The position numbers and the translations under genes were made by a program. From Verrucomicrobiales bacterium (GTDB lineage Bacteria > Verrucomicrobiota > Verrucomicrobiia > Limisphaerales > UBA11320): 64,000 nt of DNA. Shown piece after piece: positions 29,576 through 37,914 of the stretch. The DNA is taken from positions 1 to 64,000 of the forward strand of contig JAEUHE010000067.1 of NCBI GenBank assembly GCA_016793885.1, read 5' to 3'. How positions within the stretch are numbered: position 1 is the stretch's first letter; each line of letters opens with the position of its first letter. Under the pieces are notes generated by a model. It had not been told where the DNA came from and did no database searches. It saw only the letters and a list, made by a program, of their open reading frames with translations.

Positions 29576-30328
29576 ATGATCGAACGATCAATCTACTTCG
29601 GCGTTACTTCGGTGTTTTTGTGGCTGGCCAGCGACTTGAGAGCTCAATCCAGTTTGATCCGAAATGGGGATTTCGAGCGGCCAGATCTGGTTTCATGGAC
29701 GCAAGACAACACCTACATCTATCCCAGCTGGAAGAGCCAATCCGCGAACGGCCCGGTTCAACCGTTCCCAGTGTCTTACTCCTACACAGCCGCTGACGGC
29801 GTCCATTCGATGGAGTTCAATGCTGACCGGGGAAATGGCTTCGTCAACGTTCATTCCGTGAGTCTCTGGCAGTATGTAGATCTCGTGCCGGGAGCGAGCT
29901 ATGTGCTGACCTTCAGCGTGGGTTCCTACGAGGATATTGAGAACTCCGGCAGCGTGAGTGGTTGGGGCGGGTTGGATTTGGCAATTTTTCAATCAGACAC
30001 GATCTCCGACGCAAATCTGTACTCTTTAGCGAGCGCCACGACCTTGCCGATCGGAACCACTGCGACCTGGGATCGCTTCAGCAACGTGAACCCAGGCCTA
30101 CGTCGAGTGAACTGGCAGCCGTTTTCTGTCCAGCTTGATGCCACGGCCTCACGTGCGGCGCTGATCTTCCAGGGGGGTGGGTTCAGCGACTCCATGTTTA
30201 CCGGCTTGGACAGCGTCGAACTCACGATGGTTCCGGAGCCCAGTGCGTTCTGGCTGCTCAGTGTCACTTCCGCATTGTGGCTGTCTGGTCGGTCTCTCAA
30301 GCGAAGCCATCGCGGCCACGCCCGGTAG
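29576..30328 (+). CDS. PEP-CTERM anchored exported protein
   Basis: A 250-residue exported protein. The ATG at 29576 is preferred to the GTG at 29570 because GAGGAG sits about 9 bases before it. A signal peptide (about 1-22, ending DLRAQS) leads to a beta-sandwich domain that opens LIRNGDFERPD, like DUF642-type carbohydrate-binding domains. It contains WQYVDLVPGASYVLTFSVG and ends with a GLDSVELTMV strand. The C-terminus is a full PEP-CTERM sorting signal: VPEP, a hydrophobic helix and an Arg/Lys-rich end. That implies an exosortase elsewhere in the genome and release or anchoring at the cell surface. Confidence 0.85.
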   Translation: MIERSIYFGVTSVFLWLASDLRAQSSLIRNGDFERPDLVSWTQDNTYIYPSWKSQSANGPVQPFPVSYSYTAADGVHSMEFNADRGNGFVNVHSVSLWQYVDLVPGASYVLTFSVGSYEDIENSGSVSGWGGLDLAIFQSDTISDANLYSLASATTLPIGTTATWDRFSNVNPGLRRVNWQPFSVQLDATASRAALIFQGGGFSDSMFTGLDSVELTMVPEPSAFWLLSVTSALWLSGRSLKRSHRGHAR

Positions 30329-30516
30329 GGTGTGGTTCAAAGTGCGCTAGACTAGTTGGTGGACCGACCGCCCGCGGGGCAGTGGAAGGGAGTAGGCCTT
30401 CGGGCGTCGCTCACGGTTTGTATTCGCAGACATGACTCCAGACCGGCCGAGTTTTGTCGATGGGATGAACGGGGCGTCTAGGTCCCGGATGAAGTGAGAA
30501 TAGCGCGAAGAATGTT

Positions 30517-31272
30517 ATGAGCAGCAAAAAGCTTTTAGGCAAGGTGGCGGTGGTCACAGGTGCGTCCAAGGGTATCGGCGCCGCGATCGCAACGCATCTT
30601 GCCGCCGAAGGCGCGGCGGTGGTGGTGAACTACTCGTCGAGCAAGGAGAGCGCGGAGCGAGTGGTCCAGGACATCGCGCGCGCTGGAGGCAAGGCCATTG
30701 CCGTACAGGCCGACTTGTCGAAAAAATCCGATATTGACCAGCTCTTCGCGGAAACCAAGCGCCAGCTGGGTCCGGTGGACATCCTGGTGAACAATGCCGG
30801 TATCTATGAATTTGCTCCGGTGGAGGAGATCACCGAGGAACAGTTCCACAAACAGTTCGATCTCAACGTTCTCGGCCTGATCCGTGCCACCCAGTCGGCG
30901 GTGAAGCAGTTCAATCCCGCCGGCGGTAGCATTGTCAACATCAGCTCGGTGGTGAGCAGCATGGGATTTCCGGGAGCCACCGTATACAGCGGGACGAAGG
31001 GCGCGGTTGACTCCGTCACCCGGTCATTAGCCAAGGAGTTGGGGCCACGTGGTATACGGGTCAACGCGATCAATCCCGGCATGGTCGAGACGGAGGGTGC
31101 GCGTGCCGCTGGGATCTCCGACAGCTACATGCGCCGGCAAGTCGAAGCGCAGACCCCTTTGGGGCGCATTGGCCAGCCGCAGGACATCGCTTCTGTAGTC
31201 GTGTTCTTCGCCTCCTCGGACTCTGCTTGGATCACCGGCGAGACCTTGCGGGTTGCCGGTGGATACCGCTAG
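30517..31272 (+). CDS. Short-chain dehydrogenase/reductase (FabG-like)
   Basis: A 251-residue NAD(P)-dependent oxidoreductase of the classical SDR family. It shows the Rossmann cofactor motif TGASKGIG (14-21), ADLS (66-69), NNAG (92-95), and the catalytic tetrad Asn117, Ser143 or Ser144, Tyr157 and Lys161 (YSGTK), then the INPGMVETEG loop. A basic or Ser residue after the second strand (NYSSS) fits NADPH preference. Substrate is unknown: 3-oxoacyl-ACP reductases and glucose 1-dehydrogenase-like enzymes both look like this. No fatty-acid genes are nearby. The stop codon lies in an inverted repeat. Confidence 0.93.
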   Translation: MSSKKLLGKVAVVTGASKGIGAAIATHLAAEGAAVVVNYSSSKESAERVVQDIARAGGKAIAVQADLSKKSDIDQLFAETKRQLGPVDILVNNAGIYEFAPVEEITEEQFHKQFDLNVLGLIRATQSAVKQFNPAGGSIVNISSVVSSMGFPGATVYSGTKGAVDSVTRSLAKELGPRGIRVNAINPGMVETEGARAAGISDSYMRRQVEAQTPLGRIGQPQDIASVVVFFASSDSAWITGETLRVAGGYR

Positions 31273-31360
31273 CAGGCCGTCGGACTTAGAATATCGCTCT
31301 GCGGGGTGCCCATCCGGGCTATTCCTTGGTTCCAGGGCTTTCTGGGCGTCGGCCTGCTAG
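31269..31360. repeat. 92-bp palindromic unit overlapping the SDR stop codon
   Basis: CTAGCAGGCC at 31269-31278 and GGCCTGCTAG at 31351-31360 form a 10-bp perfect inverted repeat enclosing 72 bases, extended by GTCG/CGTC. The left arm includes the TAG of the dehydrogenase gene. Confidence 0.6.
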
Positions 31361-31365
31361 AATAA

Positions 31366-31386
31366 AAAATCCGGCTACCGGATTTT
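31366..31386. terminator. Compact hairpin between convergent genes
   Basis: AAAATCCGG-CTA-CCGGATTTT is a perfect 9-bp stem with a 3-base loop, A-rich on one side and T-rich on the other. This suits termination in both directions between the dehydrogenase and the START-domain gene. Confidence 0.6.
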
Positions 31387-31525
31387 CGAGAAGTTCAGTC
31401 CGATTGTTCAGAATCGGTCTACTTTGCCTCTACTCATCCCGCTCCGTTCTCCTTTTTAGGTTAAACGGACGCCGCAAACTTCCTGAGTCCCATGCGCTGT
31501 GATCAGCCAGAGCTCGGACGCCACT

Positions 31526-31972
31526 CTAGTCTGGAATCTCCGGCTCAACCAATTGCGCCAGCTGGGTCAAGGACTCCTGCCAGCCAAGGTAACAGGCCTC
31601 CGCGGGTATGACTTCGGGCACTCCTTCCTGCACGATGTTGACCTCGGTTCCGCAGGAGACCTGCCTCAGCGTGACGGTCACTTGGATGACGCCGGGAAGA
31701 TTGGGATCTTCGAACCGATCAGTGTAGCGGATGCGTTCGTAGGGTGTCAGTTCGAGAAATTCGCCGCCGAAGGCGTGGCTCTTGTTGGTGGTGAAGTTGC
31801 AGAACGACATTCGGAATCCTCCGCCCACTTTGGCATCCATGTGATGAACTTTACCGGTGAAGCCAAAGGGTGGGAGCCACTTGCTCATGGCGTCACTGTC
31901 TAGGAAGGCGCGGTAAATGCGTTCAGGCGTCGAACGTAGAACCCGGTGCAGTCGGATAGTGTGGGTTGCCAT
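31526..31972 (-). CDS. AHSA1/START-like (SRPBCC) protein
   Basis: A 148-residue member of the AHSA1/SRPBCC superfamily, with start at ATG 31972 chosen by the conserved opening HTIRLHRVLRSTPERIYRAFLD. Other family signs are MSKWLPPFGFTGKVHHMDAK, GGGFRMSFCNF, ELTPYERIRYTDRFED and a final amphipathic helix with GWQESLTQLAQLVE. These domains form a hydrophobic ligand cavity; bacterial members include Hsp90-ATPase activator-like and polyketide cyclase-like proteins, mostly of unknown ligand. No ArsR regulator, a frequent partner, is adjacent. Confidence 0.9.
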   Translation of the reverse strand: MATHTIRLHRVLRSTPERIYRAFLDSDAMSKWLPPFGFTGKVHHMDAKVGGGFRMSFCNFTTNKSHAFGGEFLELTPYERIRYTDRFEDPNLPGVIQVTVTLRQVSCGTEVNIVQEGVPEVIPAEACYLGWQESLTQLAQLVEPEIPD

Positions 31973-32561
31973 GGTCGGCGAGACGTTGAGCTTTCTACAA
32001 TTGGCGTGCAAGCATTACGGCGCGGAGCGGTGACCGTGGGGTGTGATTGGTTGTGGGTGAGGGCGGATCGGTGCCAAAAGAGATTCCTGACTCTGTGGGG
32101 TCGTGAGAAGAGGGGTTTTATGTCCCCCTGGAGGGGATCCATCCGGACCAACATCTCCCCAGACCAGCCAGCCGGTTTGCTCATCCACGCTGAACCGGAA
32201 CGGATTTCGGCAGCCCAAAACTTCAAGTCCCCGCGCTCCACGTTTTCCCCGGCCGTGAGGGGAACGGGCCCGAAATTTTAAACCGCGATGGACGCAATGG
32301 GGAACCCGGAGGGAACAAGAAAACGGAACTGGTCCTTCCCCTTTAGACATCGCGTCCTTTGCGTCCTTTGCGGTTTAACAGTCCTTGGCGTCGTTTCCGA
32401 AATCTGCCATACCCCCATCTCGGCGCGTTGCATTGACTTTGTCTCGACCATTGGTGGAAATTTCCGTGCATGAGAATCGCCTGACTCAAGGTCCTGCTTT
32501 TGGGCTAGCCGACCGGCTTCTCACGGCGTATTGCTGAGGTGAACCATTACTTTCCCTCGCC
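31973..32561. other. Repeat-containing intergenic region
   Basis: About 590 bases without a gene. It contains a short piece resembling the window-start repeat (CCCCCTGGAGGGGATCC near 32124) and the fold-back element at 32281-32376. A TTGACT at 32435-32440 could belong to a promoter of the downstream oxidoreductase, but no good -10 follows. Confidence 0.5.
32281..32376. repeat. Fold-back repeat with AACCGC-GGACGCAA arms
   Basis: The left arm AACCGCGATGGACGCAATGG begins at 32281. The right arm at 32351-32376 is CGCGTCC, then TTTGCGTCCTTTGCGGTTT, whose reverse complement opens AAACCGCAAAGGACGCAAAG. The arms differ at few positions and enclose about 50 bases. The same style of palindromic repeat is common in Verrucomicrobiota intergenic DNA. 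Confidence 0.65.
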
Positions 32562-33977
32562 ATGAAAACATCACTGTCTCGTCGCTCGTTTGCGAAGACA
32601 TCGGCCTTGGGTGCCGGTGTGCTTGCCGTTGCTCCCTTCAACATTCTGAGCGCCGCCCACGCGGGTGAGAAAGTCAGGGTGGTCCAGATTGGCTGCGGCG
32701 GCCGCGGTGCCTCCTCGCATCTGCCGGCTACCAAGGACGAGCACCTGGTCGCGATTGTCGATGTGGACGAAGGCCGACACGGGGTTGTCAGGAAGTGGAT
32801 CCAAGGCAAGGGCGGCGATGCCAACAAATTGGCGGTGTTCACCGACTATCGGAAGATGTTTGATCAGGTCGGGAAGGGAATCGACGCCGTATTTATTGCG
32901 ACGCCCAACCATCAGCACGCGTTGCCCGCGATGATTGCCATGAGTTTGGGGAAGCACGTGTACTGCGAGAAGCCCGTTTGCCATGATATCGCCGAGGCCC
33001 GGGCGCTGCGCGCCATGGCCGCCAGAACCAAAGTGTCGACTCAGATGGGCAATCAAGGCCACTGCGAGGACGGATATCGTAAACTCTGCGAGTACATCTG
33101 GAGCGGGGTGATTGGCAACGTCACGGAAACCCATAGCTGGACGAACCGAGCCAATGGCGGGGAGGGACCTCGGCCGCCGAAAATCGCTCCCCCCGCAGGT
33201 CTTCATTGGGACGAGTGGATCGGGCCGGCCCCCTATCGTGATTTTCACGACGATCTCCATCCGCACGAGTGGCATGGCTGGTATGATTTTGGAAACGGCT
33301 CGATCGGGAACATGGGCTGCCATGTTCTCGATGGTGTCTTCTGGGCACTTAAGTGCGACCACCCGACGAGCATTGAGGTGGAGCAGCTTCGTGGGGGCAG
33401 CGACGAAAGATATCCCACCGGGAGCCGCGTTCGATGGGACATACCGGCCCGTGGCGACATGCCGGCCCTCAAGGCGTATTGGTATGAAGGGCTCAACGCG
33501 ACCACTACCGGAAAGCCCATGGGCTCGTTGCGTGCGGTCAAGGGAGACGATCGCAATCTTCCTGCGCTGCTTCTCGAGCTGAGAGCCAAGTATCCCGATG
33601 AGGAATTGGATGCGGGGGACAGCGGCACACTGTATGTGGGTGAGAAGGGGGTCATCTTTACCGGGACCTATGGCGACAAGATGCATATCGTTCCGTATGC
33701 GAAGATGCGTGAAATCCCAGCTCCGCCCAGATCCCTACCGCGACCGAGGAATATCTTTACTGATTTCCTGGAAGCCGTGCGCTCTGGTAAGACTGAGACT
33801 GCAGTGCCGTTTGAGTATGGAGCCCGTCTGACTGAATTCGCCCTCCTCGGCAACTTGGCCATGAAGGCGGGCCCGGGCAAGCCCGTCCGCTGGGATGGCC
33901 CCAACATGAAGGTCACCAATCTTCCGGAACTGAACGCTTGGGTTGAGCGTCCGAGTCGTGAGGGGTGGAAGCTCTGA
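32562..33977 (+). CDS. Tat-exported Gfo/Idh/MocA-family oxidoreductase
   Basis: A 471-residue NAD(P)-dependent sugar oxidoreductase with a twin-arginine signal (SRRSFAKTSALGAGV, cleavage near AAHAG). The Rossmann fold shows VVQIGCGGRGA (40-50), VDVD, and the family signature CEKPVCHDIAEAR with Glu136-Lys137-Pro138. The C-terminal alpha/beta domain contains GNGSIGNMGCHVLDGVFW, the substrate-side His segment. Exported members are abundant in Verrucomicrobiota and Planctomycetes and are thought to act on glycans or their derivatives, carrying bound cofactor through Tat. The open frame of the next gene overlaps slightly, but its real start lies 100 bases downstream. Confidence 0.93.
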   Translation: MKTSLSRRSFAKTSALGAGVLAVAPFNILSAAHAGEKVRVVQIGCGGRGASSHLPATKDEHLVAIVDVDEGRHGVVRKWIQGKGGDANKLAVFTDYRKMFDQVGKGIDAVFIATPNHQHALPAMIAMSLGKHVYCEKPVCHDIAEARALRAMAARTKVSTQMGNQGHCEDGYRKLCEYIWSGVIGNVTETHSWTNRANGGEGPRPPKIAPPAGLHWDEWIGPAPYRDFHDDLHPHEWHGWYDFGNGSIGNMGCHVLDGVFWALKCDHPTSIEVEQLRGGSDERYPTGSRVRWDIPARGDMPALKAYWYEGLNATTTGKPMGSLRAVKGDDRNLPALLLELRAKYPDEELDAGDSGTLYVGEKGVIFTGTYGDKMHIVPYAKMREIPAPPRSLPRPRNIFTDFLEAVRSGKTETAVPFEYGARLTEFALLGNLAMKAGPGKPVRWDGPNMKVTNLPELNAWVERPSREGWKL

Positions 33978-34077
33978 TGGGGAGCGGTTCCGGGCGGGAG
34001 GCCCGTGTTCGCCTAAAGGCGAATTGCTGAGGCCGCAATCCGAGGTAAGATCGTTGCTGAATTACGAAGGATTGCTC

Positions 34078-34731
34078 ATGCTCAAAATGGTGATTATGCA
34101 GGTTGTTCCTCCAGGGCTCGCTTTGATGGCCCTTGGCTGGTTATTGACACGAATGGGAGTTGTGCCCGCCTTGGTCCTGTGGGTGACCGCATGGGGTTGC
34201 TTGTGCGGTGCGGCTGCGCTCCTGCTCCAGACCACGGAGGTGGGCGAGATGTCCTGGAAAAACTATGTGGCGGGAGTTCCGTTGCGTTGGGGGCATTTTA
34301 TGAGCGGGGGGCAGCTGTGGAGACTCGCGCTTGGGGCCTGGCTGATCTGGTCGTTGTTGGGAGTGGCGGTCGCCCTGGCCTGGGGCCGAGGTTCCGCCTC
34401 GGTTCCCGCGGAGGTTTCGGCCGCTCCGAGTCCCAACGGGCTCTGGCCAGCGCTCCTCTTGGTGAGCTGGTTTCTGCTGGGCGCTGCTACGCTCTACCTG
34501 ATAAGCGTGCTCCTGAAGAACTTCACGGTCACTTCCAGTTCGGGTCGTTCGCTGCTGATGATCCTTCTTGTCCTCCTGTCGCTGGCCGGAACCAGCATTT
34601 GGCTTAAGTGGACTGGGCAAGTTCGCGCGGCAGCTCTGGTAGCGGGCGGACCGATCTTGCTGGTGGGAGCGGGATACGGGCTGTTCATGTTGGTGATCCT
34701 GGTCTGCGGCCGCAATGCCCGCTGGAACTGA
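34078..34731 (+). CDS. Integral membrane protein of unknown function
   Basis: A 217-residue protein with about five predicted transmembrane helices (PPGLALMALGWLLTRMG, WVTAWGCLCGAAALLL, LALGAWLIWSLLGVAVAL, LLLVSWFLLGAATLYLI, LLMILLVLLSLAGTSIWL) and possibly one more near the C-terminus. ATG 34078 is preferred because AAGGA stands 7 bases upstream and hydrophobic sequence begins at once. I recognise no family. It is the first gene of a same-strand run of unknown genes that extends to 40380. Confidence 0.65.
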   Translation: MLKMVIMQVVPPGLALMALGWLLTRMGVVPALVLWVTAWGCLCGAAALLLQTTEVGEMSWKNYVAGVPLRWGHFMSGGQLWRLALGAWLIWSLLGVAVALAWGRGSASVPAEVSAAPSPNGLWPALLLVSWFLLGAATLYLISVLLKNFTVTSSSGRSLLMILLVLLSLAGTSIWLKWTGQVRAAALVAGGPILLVGAGYGLFMLVILVCGRNARWN

Positions 34732-34846
34732 TCGGTTGTGAATCCTGCGCCGGTATTGAAATCATTGGCGATCAAGCTTTTCAGCTCGGCTGTCGATTTC
34801 CAGCCCGCGCGCGACACGTTTGACGAAACCTTCACGGCTCCGACTC

Positions 34847-36550
34847 ATGGCACCCTTTGAAGCCAAGATTCTCCATTTTGAAGATTCTCGCCCTCCGCAT
34901 CATATTAGGTTCGAGCTCGAACGGGAGTTGATGGAGCTCTTCCAAGTAGATCCGGAGGAGCCGAAACTCACGTTTCGAGCCAGAATCCCCGTCGCCGGCA
35001 TCCCCCATGAGCTTAAGCTCCGTTTCGAGGAGACTCACGGCGGTCGTAATTCCTATTCGCTGCGCATCCAAGCCGTCGAGCTTGGTTCTCCCTTGCTGCA
35101 GTCCGACGCCTACCGCAAATCGTTGGAAAGCTGGTTTGGCCTCTGGACAAGAAACTTCAAGGCGTCGGCGCCGCCCTTGCCGGGCATCGGCTCGATCGAG
35201 CGGTATCGAGAGTTGGCCGACACCGCCGTCAGCGCTGAAGCGCATCTGATGGAGGTGCAGTCCATCCAGCAGGAAATTCTGAGCCGCATGCGCGAGGGTG
35301 CTTCCTTTTCCACCGCGCATAAGGAGGGCGGCACCACGATCAACTTCAGTCAGGGCCGATTCGTGCGCGCTGACTATGGCGAGTCGAGCCGAAGGGAGGA
35401 GTTCCGGGATCCCAACCGCTTCCTGGCCTTCCTGCGGCAATTCTACGATTGGGAGACCTCACGCAATGCCCATCCCCACAAAGTCGCGGATGTCGTCGCT
35501 TGGAGGTTGATTCTCCGGTTGCTCCAGCCCGCGAGGAGTCCGAGCGTAACCCGTGCGAGTTCCGGAAGCTCTCGAGCCGCCAACGTCGAGTTCCTTAGCC
35601 GGTATCGCCGGCTGCGGTTGATTCTCGGCATCATCCTCCTGGTCGGGGCTGCGGCCTTTGGGTTAGGTTACAAGGCGTTGAGTGTGCGAACAATCGGCGT
35701 GCCCATTGGTGAGGGCTGCGGAACGCCTGATTTCATCGCCCTGCTGGTGGCGAGGCAGGAGCCTTATATCCCCTCCCTTCACCGCAACCCGAACAACGAT
35801 CGGTTTCGAGTCCACCTCCTCGTGGAACCCCGGGACGGTAAGAGCGCACGTCGGCTCATTCTACTGCAGAGTAATCTCCGGGCCTCTGAGTCGCACCAGT
35901 CGACACGCATTCTCGGCTTCGATGGAAAAGTCCTCTGGGTTCTGAGTCGGGAGATCCTCGGCTACGACTATCAAGCGGGCAAGCTGCTTCGTTTGGAAGA
36001 TCTTCGGCGACTGAACCCCTCCTTGGAGACATTGTGGCCTCAAGGGTATTATGAAGTGATCGATCGGTTGAGGGTGAGCACCCGGGATCGGTCGATCGTG
36101 GTTGAAATCGATCCGAAGACTCTCATCGCACAGCCAGCGCCGCCATCGCGTGGCAACAAGCCGGTCTTTCCGCCTCATCCGGTGAACTCCTATCTCTCCC
36201 CTTCACCTTCCTCGGATCCGGCACGCTTGGACCAGTCCTTGATCCGAGATTCCGGACGAACGTCAACCCTCAGGCTGGCTAACCCCGATGGGCAGCTCCT
36301 GACTTATTGGCAAAAGACGAACCTGTTCCAGCGGCGACTGTTCGTTGCTCGCGTGGATGCAAACGGCAAGGCCGTATGGGAGGCTGACACGGGGATTGGC
36401 GAGCTTCAGCAGATATTTCCCGCGACGAATGCGGTCGCCTTCTGGGGGACCCGTCCGCGCGTGGCGGACAAGGTTCCTGAGCCGGTGCTCACGATCCTTC
36501 GCACCGACTCCGGAGCGGCTGCTGTCCACTCCCTGTGGATCAAGGATTGA
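34847..36550 (+). CDS. Single-helix membrane protein with PA2928-like C-terminal domain
   Basis: A 567-residue protein. The N-terminal 225 residues are soluble and mixed alpha/beta (FRARIPVAGIPHELKLRFEE, then a helical segment with AHLMEVQSIQQEILSRMREG). One transmembrane helix lies near 258-276 (LILGIILLVGAAAFGLGY). The C-terminal 290 residues, outside the membrane, contain STRILGFDGKVLWVL, DRLRVSTRDRSIVVEID and an end with VWEADTGI, GTRPRVADKVPEPVL and HSLWIKD. That last pattern resembles the poorly characterised PA2928 family as I recall it. TTG 34820 is an alternative start. No catalytic residues are evident. Confidence 0.6.
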   Translation: MAPFEAKILHFEDSRPPHHIRFELERELMELFQVDPEEPKLTFRARIPVAGIPHELKLRFEETHGGRNSYSLRIQAVELGSPLLQSDAYRKSLESWFGLWTRNFKASAPPLPGIGSIERYRELADTAVSAEAHLMEVQSIQQEILSRMREGASFSTAHKEGGTTINFSQGRFVRADYGESSRREEFRDPNRFLAFLRQFYDWETSRNAHPHKVADVVAWRLILRLLQPARSPSVTRASSGSSRAANVEFLSRYRRLRLILGIILLVGAAAFGLGYKALSVRTIGVPIGEGCGTPDFIALLVARQEPYIPSLHRNPNNDRFRVHLLVEPRDGKSARRLILLQSNLRASESHQSTRILGFDGKVLWVLSREILGYDYQAGKLLRLEDLRRLNPSLETLWPQGYYEVIDRLRVSTRDRSIVVEIDPKTLIAQPAPPSRGNKPVFPPHPVNSYLSPSPSSDPARLDQSLIRDSGRTSTLRLANPDGQLLTYWQKTNLFQRRLFVARVDANGKAVWEADTGIGELQQIFPATNAVAFWGTRPRVADKVPEPVLTILRTDSGAAAVHSLWIKD

Positions 36551-36725
36551 CTACGGGCCTTCGTCCTTAGGCGAATTGTTGGCCCCCCCCGGCCATGCTA
36601 AGGATGATGCGACGTTACTAATATGAACGCCGGCGCCACTACGAATCTATGCTCCTGCTCCCAGCGGGAGGCGGTGATGAACATCACCACCCCGGCTGAG
36701 GTTAACTTTTAACTCCAACTCATCC

Positions 36726-37895
36726 ATGGCTACTCCGCTCAACCTTGAACCTCGTCACTTCCCGTCGCGAATCGCCGATTTGGGATTCACCACCCGCCTG
36801 CCCGCCGACTGGGTTGTGCATCAGCTGCCGGGGGAGGGGCCGGATTTATCTCAGCCGACCGAGTTCTTTCCATTGGCTGTCGTGACGGCGCCTCACGCAG
36901 CGATTATCTTCGCGGTCGCGGCACGTCCGGCTCATGGCGATGGCACCTTGCACGATTGGGCGTGGTATCATCTGAATCACAACCAGCTCAAACCGCGCGC
37001 TGTCGGGTCGGATCAGGTGGCGGGCGTGCCCGCGGTTGTGGGTGAGGCCACCCAAGAGTCTGAGATGGGCACGATGGTCGTGCGGTTTGCGTTCTTCGAG
37101 GATGGGGACCGACTGGTCAACCTCTCGTTTTCCGCTCCGGAAATGCTGGCGGATGCGGTTCGGGAGGTTTGGTTTGCGGCGTTGCAGTCGTTCACGCTCG
37201 AGACTCCGAAAGGTTCCCGATTTACTGCGGGTGCAGCCGTTTCTAGTCCGGTCCCGGAGCCTGCTGCGGAGGAAGTCAGCTCGAGTGGTGTCGTGGAGGC
37301 TGCGCCCGCACCGGAACGCGCCTCGGCTTTAGGGGATTTCGCGCTCGCGACCGATACGGCCACGCTCGATCCGGAGGCGCCCATCAATGTGAACCTGCGC
37401 AGCCGTGGGGCGGGCTTGGTGCCCAATGTTCTTCGCACTCATGATGAGCATCGCTATGCGACTGTAGCCGCGGGTGCGGTGATGGCGATATTCGATGTTC
37501 CTTATGGATGGCATGTCATCGATGACGGCAAGCGCACCTTGATGCTGGATCCGGGCGGAAAAGTGCAGATCAACCTGAGCCTTCTGCCACGCGAGGGACG
37601 AGCCAATGATGCCGTGCTTGAAGAGATAGAGAGCGCCACCCGGTCGGACTACCCAGCCCCGGAGTTCCGGCGCATGAGTTCGGGCAAGATCGATGCTTTG
37701 GGCGTCCGGAATATCGCCGATGGGGCGCAAGCGATTGAGCAGTATCACTTCCTGACGGCCTTCCGGGATGATCGATTGGTGGTGCGCGCCCGGATCACCG
37801 CCACCCCCGAGAAGGCCACGTTTGCCTGCAATCTTGGGGAGTTGGTTCTCAACAGCTTCCGGTTCGAAGCGGAGAGTCCGCGGGCGACTGCCTGA
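36726..37895 (+). CDS. Protein with two DUF1795/PsbP-like halves
   Basis: A 389-residue cytoplasmic-looking protein without signal or membrane segment. Residues 1-160 and 235-389 look like two copies of the DUF1795/DcrB-type fold. Each starts with a strand leading to a Pro-x-x-Trp turn (FTTRLPADWVVHQL; AIFDVPYGWHVID), has a middle GVPAVVGEA or GVRNIADG strand, and ends with FTLE or NSFRFE after a helix. The linker is Pro/Ala/Glu/Ser-rich. DUF1795 proteins include chaperones for type VI secretion effectors, but no such effector is visible here, so the function is open. It is 19 bases upstream of the next unknown gene. Confidence 0.55.
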   Translation: MATPLNLEPRHFPSRIADLGFTTRLPADWVVHQLPGEGPDLSQPTEFFPLAVVTAPHAAIIFAVAARPAHGDGTLHDWAWYHLNHNQLKPRAVGSDQVAGVPAVVGEATQESEMGTMVVRFAFFEDGDRLVNLSFSAPEMLADAVREVWFAALQSFTLETPKGSRFTAGAAVSSPVPEPAAEEVSSSGVVEAAPAPERASALGDFALATDTATLDPEAPINVNLRSRGAGLVPNVLRTHDEHRYATVAAGAVMAIFDVPYGWHVIDDGKRTLMLDPGGKVQINLSLLPREGRANDAVLEEIESATRSDYPAPEFRRMSSGKIDALGVRNIADGAQAIEQYHFLTAFRDDRLVVRARITATPEKATFACNLGELVLNSFRFEAESPRATA

Positions 37896-37914
37896 GCTGG
37901 GGTTAACTTGAGTT

